A stretch of 12,635 nucleotides of DNA from Candidatus Peregrinibacteria bacterium RIFCSPLOWO2_01_FULL_39_12. GTDB lineage: Bacteria; Patescibacteriota; Gracilibacteria; UBA1369; LOWO2-01-FULL-3. The stretch lies in NCBI GenBank assembly GCA_001787455.1, contig MFXA01000048.1:4571-17205 (forward strand). Direction: 5' to 3'. The position numbers and the translations under genes were made by a program. The notes under the pieces were generated by a model. That model was not told where the DNA came from. It saw only the letters and a list, made by a program, of their open reading frames with translations, and did not search any database. Positions 6,052 to 11,848 of the stretch are shown one piece after another (positions within the stretch are counted from its first letter, which is position 1; each line of letters starts with the position of its first letter).

Positions 6052-7671
6052 TTAAAATCTTTGAACGACTGTTAGCTTAAGCGGATCGGGGCTTGTTTTA
6101 TTTTGGTATTTGTCTTCTATGTTTTTTAAGATAAGGCTGTATCTTTCTTCATTAGCTTCTGAAATTCCTTCTGTTTCTAAAATTACTTTCATGTCATCGA
6201 TTTTTACGCTTTTAACTTTAATTTCATCAGTTTGATTATTTATGTAGTTTAAATCTTCTATTTTGTAATTTTCCGGATTTAAAGCAAATTTTTCATTCAC
6301 TGCTTCGCCAAAAGCTATTTCTATTTTATTTTGACCGATAAATTTTTGCCATAAAACTAAAGGTGGGAAAGCATCTTTAAAGTAATTAAAATCAAAATGT
6401 TTATCTTTTGTAAGATAACCTGACCACAATGCCAAATTTTCACGTACATCCAACTCCTCTGATCTGAATGAATTATCTGCCGGAAGTTGAATTGAAATTT
6501 GCCAAAAATCTTTTGTGCCCGGTTGTTTAACAATATCCAGTACAAAATTTTCCATGGTTGTATCTTTTGGCAGTAAATATTCAAATGTTAGTGCTTTTTG
6601 TTCGCCCGGAGCTATTTTAATGTAATCTTCAAACATTTCGTTCTCCGGGATAAAAGTTCTTAAATAAGCTTTATAAATGTCAGAATTTAAGTTTTTTGTG
6701 CCAAGATGCTCCAGATTGATTGTGTATTTTACTTTGCCGAGTCCGTTTTCATCGAAACTTACAAAATACTTATGTGTTTTTATAACGTAGCGGTCAGCCT
6801 TGCGGCCTCCGATATTAGCAATGTTGGTGTAGATAAAATTCTGGTAATTGCTGACGCTAAAGCTACCGCTCCAAGCATTTTCTTCTGCAATTTTCTGTAT
6901 TTCGGGATTCTTGAAGAAGAGTAAAATCTTTTTTTCACTTAAGCCGGTGTTTATAATCTCGAAAAAGTCATCGTATTTTGAAATTGATTTAAAAATTTTG
7001 TTTATCAATTTATCTGCAAGCTCTCCCAATATATTTTTTCTATTCGTGAGCATTTCGGTGTTGTGAGTGTCTATGTTTTTCACTTCATGTTCCAGTAAAG
7101 CAAACAGATTTTGTTTATCGAGCTTTTTGTTGTTTATTTCTATATTGTAAATACTTACTAGATCTTCCAGAAGTTCGGAATTTACGGCAAAGACACCATC
7201 AAAGCTTGTGGCGGGATTTCCGGATTGTTCATTGTATAGTTTCTCCAGGTCTTTGGCTGATGTCGGAAAATCCACATTAAAATTACCATCTCTAAAATAC
7301 CATCCTTTAAAATTCGGATCGTCCTTTAAAAGTTTTATAAAAGGTTGTGGGGCTGGGGATAGGTTTTCTACCGATTCGAGTTTGTAGGAATCGGCAAATT
7401 TAAGTTTGTAACTGCCTTTATTTAATCTAAGCAAGCCATAGGCGCTGATAAATCCACCTGTCGGACGCAGTTCGTTGTTGTTTTGAAAAATGATCAGATA
7501 ATTTTTCTCTCCGCTAAATCCAAGTAATTCGTTTGCGTAAGGAGCTAAACTCCACATATCACCAACCAGATTTTTCAGTAAGAAAAACCCCCCAACTAAA
7601 GCGGCAATAATTGCGGCAATCAAAAATAGGACAATCCTTTTAAGCCATAATTTTTTCTGCATAGAGTTCAT
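6052..7671 (-). CDS. DUF4012 membrane protein with C-terminal Ig-like (SbsA-type) domain
   Basis: The 539-residue protein starts with a basic stretch and one membrane segment (about 13-32), so the bulk lies outside the cytoplasm. Residues about 49-80 carry the DUF4012 hallmark LLGFSGEKNYLIIFQNNNELRPTGGF. This family is frequent in Patescibacteria and Actinobacteria; its function is not established. From about 446 to the end, the pattern IEIAFGEAVNEKFALNPENYKI ... YSLILKNIEDKYQN resembles an SbsA-type bacterial Ig-like domain, often found in surface proteins. Start: the first ATG (7671) is listed, but a -10-like TAGAAT (7675-7670) overlaps it, and Met4 (ATG at 7662) lies 7 bases after that box, so Met4 is a credible true start of a leaderless transcript. 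Convergent with purE (4-base gap). A terminator separates it from the upstream flavoenzyme gene, so it is probably transcribed alone. Confidence 0.88.
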   Translation of the reverse strand: MNSMQKKLWLKRIVLFLIAAIIAALVGGFFLLKNLVGDMWSLAPYANELLGFSGEKNYLIIFQNNNELRPTGGFISAYGLLRLNKGSYKLKFADSYKLESVENLSPAPQPFIKLLKDDPNFKGWYFRDGNFNVDFPTSAKDLEKLYNEQSGNPATSFDGVFAVNSELLEDLVSIYNIEINNKKLDKQNLFALLEHEVKNIDTHNTEMLTNRKNILGELADKLINKIFKSISKYDDFFEIINTGLSEKKILLFFKNPEIQKIAEENAWSGSFSVSNYQNFIYTNIANIGGRKADRYVIKTHKYFVSFDENGLGKVKYTINLEHLGTKNLNSDIYKAYLRTFIPENEMFEDYIKIAPGEQKALTFEYLLPKDTTMENFVLDIVKQPGTKDFWQISIQLPADNSFRSEELDVRENLALWSGYLTKDKHFDFNYFKDAFPPLVLWQKFIGQNKIEIAFGEAVNEKFALNPENYKIEDLNYINNQTDEIKVKSVKIDDMKVILETEGISEANEERYSLILKNIEDKYQNKTSPDPLKLTVVQRF

Positions 7672-7678
7672 TCTACCA
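7670..7678 (-). promoter_or_regulatory. Extended -10 element of the DUF4012 gene, next to a G8 tract
   Basis: On the minus strand TGGTAGAAT (7678-7670) is an extended -10 (TGn plus TAGAAT). It ends 7 bases before the second in-frame ATG (7662). The place where a -35 would lie is occupied by a tract of eight C on this strand (plus-strand G 7690-7697), so recognition would depend on the extended -10. Confidence 0.35.
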
Positions 7679-7705
7679 CGCTGCCGGTAGGGGGGGGAAG
7701 ATGAA

Positions 7706-7730
7706 AAAATGTTCGCATGGCGAACATTTT
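7706..7730 (-). terminator. Rho-independent terminator of the FAD/SLH gene
   Basis: AAAATGTTCGC (7706-7716) and GCGAACATTTT (7720-7730) form a perfect 11-bp stem with a 3-base loop. Read on the minus strand, the stem ends in six consecutive T (7709-7704). It starts at the TAA stop codon (7731-7729) of the flavoenzyme gene. The plus-strand reading has only four T, so the minus direction is favoured. Confidence 0.8.
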
Positions 7731-9798
7731 ATTCCACAAACAAAATATCAAAAGTACGTCCTGAAAGTGTTACCGCTTCAGCTCTTGTCAGATAATCATT
7801 TGGACGAAAGTTTGAATTATTACTGAATACGCCCATCCCTACAAGCTGGCTAAGCTTGTCGTATAAGTCCGAGCCTCCATTAATATCTGTAAATTGCAGA
7901 TATTCCTTATTAGATGGATCAATTTTCCCTGCGCTGTATAAAAGATTGTACATATGCTCAACCATATTTGCTCGTTTTACCAAATTTTGCGAACCATCTT
8001 TTAAATTTACGTTATTTAAAAGTTCTTCATTCTGATTTTTGTATTTTAAGAAAACTCTCAAAATCTTTAGAAAATCCGATTCATTAATGGTGTTGTCCGG
8101 TTTGAAAGTGAGGTCAGCATATCCGGAGATGTAGCCTTTAACAGCCAAGCGTCCTGCATACGGATAAGCAAAGTGATCCGGCGGAAGATCCTTAAAGAAA
8201 AATAAATTGCTTTTGGCATCAAAAAGCTTTTCCTGGAGTTCTCTTACATTTATATTTCTTGGTTCTATACCTTGATTTGACGCTATGGCAGAAGCTATTC
8301 CAACCGCTTGTCCCACAGAAGTTGTTACCGGTTGTAATCTTGTGGTTCCATTAACTATATGACTTACTGAAATGTTTTTATCAGCGGCCATGAAGCCATC
8401 AATGTTTGCAGGAATAGTAACTCGATAGGGGATTTGGTATGGAGCAATTGGCTTGAATACGTCTCCTATACCATAACGGCAGAAGTGCAAGTCGATTGGA
8501 TAGTCTCCAATGGCAATGGCGTCGTAAAATATGTCGGTTCTTTGACCGCCTCCGCTTTTAACAATATCGTCTTCTGTAAGTCTGTATTCTCCTTTTAAGC
8601 GTCTGCTTTCTCGTACATAAGGCATTTTTGCAAATTTGTCTTCCGTATTGAATTCATCGTAAAGCCCATAATTGTCCAATCCTAATTCTGTTTGTATAAA
8701 ATAAATAAAGCCGCTGGAATAATTTTTTGCTTCTTCAAGGATTTCTTCGCGTGAATAATCTTCAAGATACTGTGCGGTAGCGTGAAAATCATTGCCGTAA
8801 GAATGGCTTGGAATGTTTATCATCAGCTTGTTGTTAGGCATATTCCCGTAACTTAGCAGGCGTTTCATATCAAACTTACTATTTGAATCCGGACAAAGGC
8901 TGCTTTTTATAGTGCATCTGTATAATCCACTGTCGTAAATTGGCGGTGGATTTATAATTCCTGCGTTTTGTTGTTTCTTAAGTATGGCTACATATGTTAA
9001 CGGCTGAATACAATTGTCAGCAGCTGGAGCCAAAGACTCCGTTGAATTTTTGTCAATCCCAAGATCATACGGTATATCTGCCAAATACATTAAATCTCCA
9101 TATTCGGTAGCGTCTATGGTTACTTTTGCATCAACTACATAACTTTTTTCTCCATTTTCGATAAAGTTTAATCCTAATATTTTATTGCCTTCACGATATA
9201 CTTTTTTAATTTTTGAATTGTAGAAAATTCGCAAGTTTTCTTCTTCCACTGCCATTTCTTTTAATATTTTATCTCCGATGGAAGGTTCAAAACAAAGGTA
9301 GCTTACTTGGCAATTATGGATTTCATCGGACTTGCCTATCTGAGCATAATATTTTTCTACACGTTGAATTATCTCTTTAAAAATTCCGGATGGAGAATCT
9401 GAACGTCCGTCAATTGCGGCTACACCGGCTGAGGTTAACATGCCGCCAAGCCAATCTGTTTCTTCTATCAGACAAGTATTTGCACCTTCTCTCGAGGCGG
9501 CTATGGCTGCGGAAAATCCGCCCGTGCCTGCGCCTGCTATAACTACATCACAAGTTATTGTTTCTTGTACGATTTCCTTTTCTTCTTCGCTACTATTTTC
9601 TGGCAGTCCTCTTGCAATTTTTTCCGTTTTTACCGTGCTGGTTCCTTTGTCTTCTTCAATTAAGGCTGATTCGGAAAGTCTTTGGCTCTCTTTTAATATT
9701 TTATCCACATATAAGGCTCCTTTTAAGCCATAATTGATTCCAGTGACTAAAACAATTATTGCGCCAATGATGAAAATTGAATATTTTAGTTTTTGCAT
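7729..9798 (-). CDS. Secreted/anchored FAD-dependent oxidoreductase with C-terminal SLH domains
   Basis: The 689-residue protein has an N-terminal hydrophobic segment (about 8-24) after MQKLK, which is a signal anchor or signal peptide, and a charged linker to about 80. A Rossmann FAD site follows: CDVVIAGAGTGGFSAA (Gly89, Gly91, Gly94), then CLIEETDWLGGMLT. Further marks of the FAD_oxidored family are IDATEYGDL (~227-235), ESRRLKGEYRLTEDDI (~396-411) and IPYRVTIPANIDGFMAADKNIS to GQAVGIASA (~455-500). From about 530, FKDLPPDHFAYPYAGRLAVKGYISGY and, from about 635, FTDINGGSDLYDKLSQLVGMGVF ... RAEAVTL are SLH repeats with a degenerate unit between them. SLH domains bind cell-wall polymers, so the enzyme is probably tethered to the surface. 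Its substrate and electron acceptor are unknown. A flavin enzyme outside the membrane must be exported folded or receive FAD there. Start, promoter and terminator are all well defined. Confidence 0.88.
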   Translation of the reverse strand: MQKLKYSIFIIGAIIVLVTGINYGLKGALYVDKILKESQRLSESALIEEDKGTSTVKTEKIARGLPENSSEEEKEIVQETITCDVVIAGAGTGGFSAAIAASREGANTCLIEETDWLGGMLTSAGVAAIDGRSDSPSGIFKEIIQRVEKYYAQIGKSDEIHNCQVSYLCFEPSIGDKILKEMAVEEENLRIFYNSKIKKVYREGNKILGLNFIENGEKSYVVDAKVTIDATEYGDLMYLADIPYDLGIDKNSTESLAPAADNCIQPLTYVAILKKQQNAGIINPPPIYDSGLYRCTIKSSLCPDSNSKFDMKRLLSYGNMPNNKLMINIPSHSYGNDFHATAQYLEDYSREEILEEAKNYSSGFIYFIQTELGLDNYGLYDEFNTEDKFAKMPYVRESRRLKGEYRLTEDDIVKSGGGQRTDIFYDAIAIGDYPIDLHFCRYGIGDVFKPIAPYQIPYRVTIPANIDGFMAADKNISVSHIVNGTTRLQPVTTSVGQAVGIASAIASNQGIEPRNINVRELQEKLFDAKSNLFFFKDLPPDHFAYPYAGRLAVKGYISGYADLTFKPDNTINESDFLKILRVFLKYKNQNEELLNNVNLKDGSQNLVKRANMVEHMYNLLYSAGKIDPSNKEYLQFTDINGGSDLYDKLSQLVGMGVFSNNSNFRPNDYLTRAEAVTLSGRTFDILFVE

Positions 9799-9817
9799 AT
9801 ACTATATTATAGTATAT
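9797..9817. promoter_or_regulatory. 21-bp palindrome over the FAD/SLH promoter and start codon (operator candidate)
   Basis: ATATACTATA (9797-9806) is a perfect inverted repeat of TATAGTATAT (9808-9817) around one central base. It covers part of the ATG, the presumed transcription start, the whole -10 box and part of the spacer of the minus-strand promoter. The transcript would begin inside it, so a DNA-binding site is more likely than an RNA hairpin. AT-rich palindromes also arise by chance. Confidence 0.4.
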
Positions 9818-9834
9818 TTTGTACATTTTGGCAA
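9806..9834 (-). promoter_or_regulatory. Promoter of the FAD/SLH gene
   Basis: On the minus strand TTGCCA (9834-9829) and a perfect TATAAT (9811-9806) are separated by exactly 17 bases. The -10 ends 7 bases before the ATG (9798), so the mRNA would start at or one base before the start codon: a leaderless transcript. Confidence 0.7.
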
Positions 9835-9854
9835 CCGAGTAGTCTGGCAGTTTC

Positions 9855-9883
9855 TTGCTCAATTTTCTCTTTTATTTTAAGAT
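9855..9883 (+). promoter_or_regulatory. Promoter of purB
   Basis: TTGCTC (9855-9860) and TAAGAT (9878-9883) are 17 bases apart. The -10 ends 6 bases before the ATG at 9890, which again predicts a leaderless mRNA. The promoter is divergent from that of the flavoenzyme gene within a 91-base intergenic region. Confidence 0.5.
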
Positions 9884-9889
9884 TAGAGT

Positions 9890-11314
9890 ATGACTGATCC
9901 TTTGCTCGCAATTTCACCTCTCGACGGGCGTTATGCCGATAAAACGGGGCATCTTTCCCAATATTTTTCAGAAGCCGCTTTAATGAGATATCGTTTGCTT
10001 GTTGAGATTGAGTGGTTTATTTATTTGATTGATGAAGTTAAGCTTGGCGGAACTGCTTCGCTAAAACCCACTGAACTTAATATTTTAAGATCTATTTATG
10101 AGCAGTTTGATTTGGTGGATGGCAAGAGAGTTAAGGCAATAGAGGCGGATACCAATCATGATGTTAAGGCTTTGGAATATTTTGTCGCTGAAAAGGTTAA
10201 AGGCGGTCCACTTGAGAAATATATTTCGTTTTTGCATTTTGGCTGTACTTCGGAAGATATAAATAATCTTTCTTACGCTTGCATGATCCGGGATTTTTTG
10301 GCCAGGGAGCTTGTTCCGGTCATAAGCGGGCTTGTGCAAGAAATTTATTCAATGGCTGGGAAGTATAAGGCGGTTCCTATGCTTGCACGTACTCATGGTC
10401 AGCCGGCTTCGCCCACGACTGTCGGAAAGGAGTTAATCAATGTAGTTGCCAGGTTGGAGCACGAGCTTTCTATGTTGTCTTCTTGTTGCTTGATGGGGAA
10501 GATGAACGGTGCTGTCGGGAATTACAATGCTCATAGCGTGGCTTACCCTAAGGTTGATTGGATCGAAGTGAGCAAGAAATTTGTTCAGGATTTGGGATTG
10601 AAATTTAATTCTTATACTACACAGATTGAGCCTCATGATTGTTTTGCCGATATATTTGATGCTGTTAAGAGGCTGAATAATATTGTTTTGGATTTCGATA
10701 AGGATATTTGGCAGTATATCAGTTTGGGATATTTTGGGCAGAAAGCGGTAGGGAAGGAGGTTGGGTCTTCTACAATGCCTCATAAGGTGAATCCGATTGA
10801 TTTTGAGAACAGTGAGGGGAATTTGGGTGTTGCAAACAGTTTGTTTGAGCATTTTTCATCTAAATTGCCGATTTCAAGACTTCAGAGAGATTTGTCGGAT
10901 TCTACGGTTTTACGAAACGTTGGATCCGCTTTTGCCTATTCGATTTTGGCTTATAAAAGCACAATGAAGGGGTTGTCCAAGTGTGAAGTGAATAAAAAAG
11001 TTATTCAGGCTGATTTGGAGGATAGGTGGGAATTATTGGCTGAACCGATCCAGATGGTAATGAGAAAAAATTTAATGTCCGATTCTTATGAGAAATTGAA
11101 GGAATTAACACGAGGGAAAGAAGGGATAACCAAGGTCGTGATTCAGAAGTTTATTAAAAATTTGAAAATTTCTGCCGATGATAAAAAAGTTTTGTTGGCT
11201 TTGACTCCCGAAAAATATGTCGGGTTGGCTGAAAAACTTGTCAGTGAGTATAAATTGGAGGTTGCTGTTGGTGGATGCGAGGGGGATTGCGGAAGTTGCA
11301 GTTGTTGCGGGTAG
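9890..11314 (+). CDS. purB: Adenylosuccinate lyase with Cys-rich C-terminal tail
   Basis: PurB cleaves fumarate from SAICAR (giving AICAR) and from adenylosuccinate (giving AMP); it forms a homotetramer in the cytoplasm. The N-terminus LLAISPLDGRYADK matches the E. coli-type enzyme (SPVDGRYGDK). Visible are TSEDINN (around 120-126), RTHGQPASPTTVGKE with catalytic His169 (E. coli His171), and the fumarate-lyase signature GSSTMPHKVNP (292-302) with Ser294 equivalent to catalytic Ser295. The enzyme body ends near LTPEKYVGLAEKLVSEY as in E. coli. After it comes an unusual tail, VGGCEGDCGSCSCCG, with five cysteines (463, 467, 470, 472, 473) in the last 12 residues. The stop TAG is in frame with good codons right up to the end, so this is not an obvious frameshift. 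It is separated from purC-purE by the two envelope genes. Confidence 0.97.
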   Translation: MTDPLLAISPLDGRYADKTGHLSQYFSEAALMRYRLLVEIEWFIYLIDEVKLGGTASLKPTELNILRSIYEQFDLVDGKRVKAIEADTNHDVKALEYFVAEKVKGGPLEKYISFLHFGCTSEDINNLSYACMIRDFLARELVPVISGLVQEIYSMAGKYKAVPMLARTHGQPASPTTVGKELINVVARLEHELSMLSSCCLMGKMNGAVGNYNAHSVAYPKVDWIEVSKKFVQDLGLKFNSYTTQIEPHDCFADIFDAVKRLNNIVLDFDKDIWQYISLGYFGQKAVGKEVGSSTMPHKVNPIDFENSEGNLGVANSLFEHFSSKLPISRLQRDLSDSTVLRNVGSAFAYSILAYKSTMKGLSKCEVNKKVIQADLEDRWELLAEPIQMVMRKNLMSDSYEKLKELTRGKEGITKVVIQKFIKNLKISADDKKVLLALTPEKYVGLAEKLVSEYKLEVAVGGCEGDCGSCSCCG

Positions 11315-11332
11315 GGACTGGTTGGCTCAGGT

Positions 11333-11737
11333 TCAATTTTCGAGGGCGGTTTGAATTGCCGTCGTTATAGCTACTGTTATTGTTGGAATTTCCGGTTGCG
11401 GGACTGCATGACCTGACCAGTCTATTGATCTTTGCACAACTGCGCTGATTGAGTTTTTATTGGATAATTCTCCTAAACTCCTTACTTTTTCCGCCATGTC
11501 TTTCGCTAGTGTTTTTCTGCATCCTTGTGAAAAGTAATCTCTGTATATTGTGAGCGTTTGGTATATTGCCAGTTCTATTGGAGAATTGAGTTTTAGATCT
11601 GAATCCTCAAGTAAGTCTATCTGTTTTTCGGTTGATGATTGTGTTCTTGTCGGTTTGTGGGTACTTGCGGTGGCTGATGTTGTCGCACCTAAAGCAACCA
11701 CTTTACCATCTTGTACTATAAATTTTCCCTTCAGCAT
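11333..11737 (-). CDS. Hypothetical protein, 134 residues, no recognised family
   Basis: I do not recognise this protein. It starts MLKGKFIVQDGKVVALG, which looks like a short beta hairpin, followed by a Ser/Thr-rich low-complexity stretch (about 18-37: TTSATASTHKPTRTQSSTEK). The second half is more structured, with helices such as IELAIYQTLTIYRDYFSQGCRKTLAKDMAEKVRSLGEL. It ends with a Thr/Ala-rich segment (TITVAITTAIQTALEN). There is no signal peptide or membrane segment. A weak -10-like TAAAAT lies 5 bases before the ATG; no Shine-Dalgarno sequence is seen. It converges with purB (18-base gap, no hairpin) and is divergent from ileS. No other gene competes for this stretch. The GTG/CTT-rich reverse frames are weaker. 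Function unknown; moderately confident that it is a real gene. Confidence 0.55.
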   Translation of the reverse strand: MLKGKFIVQDGKVVALGATTSATASTHKPTRTQSSTEKQIDLLEDSDLKLNSPIELAIYQTLTIYRDYFSQGCRKTLAKDMAEKVRSLGELSNKNSISAVVQRSIDWSGHAVPQPEIPTITVAITTAIQTALEN

Positions 11738-11836
11738 ATTTAATTTTATTGAATTTTTTTGATGTTGATTCTATTGGTTTGAAAATTTTTGTCAAATAAT
11801 AAATCAAAACCTCTTTCAAAAATCCCCATTTTTGGT

Positions 11837-11842
11837 TAAAAT
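11837..11842 (+). promoter_or_regulatory. -10 box of ileS
   Basis: TAAAAT at 11837-11842 ends 6 bases before the ileS ATG at 11849, the same spacing as for purB. The -35 is poor (TTTCAA at 11814-11819, 17-base spacer). It predicts a leaderless ileS mRNA, so no T-box leader can be present here: the whole intergenic region is only 111 bases and shows no such structure. Confidence 0.4.
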
Positions 11843-11848
11843 CGGTTT

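Noticed and set aside
10433..10852. 139-residue minus-strand frame inside purB
   Set aside because: It is antisense to conserved PurB motifs and has no family features.
11738..11848. T-box or other riboswitch before ileS
   Set aside because: The intergenic region is only 111 bases, AT-rich, without the T-box sequence or a terminator hairpin, and the -10 box lies 6 bases before the ATG.
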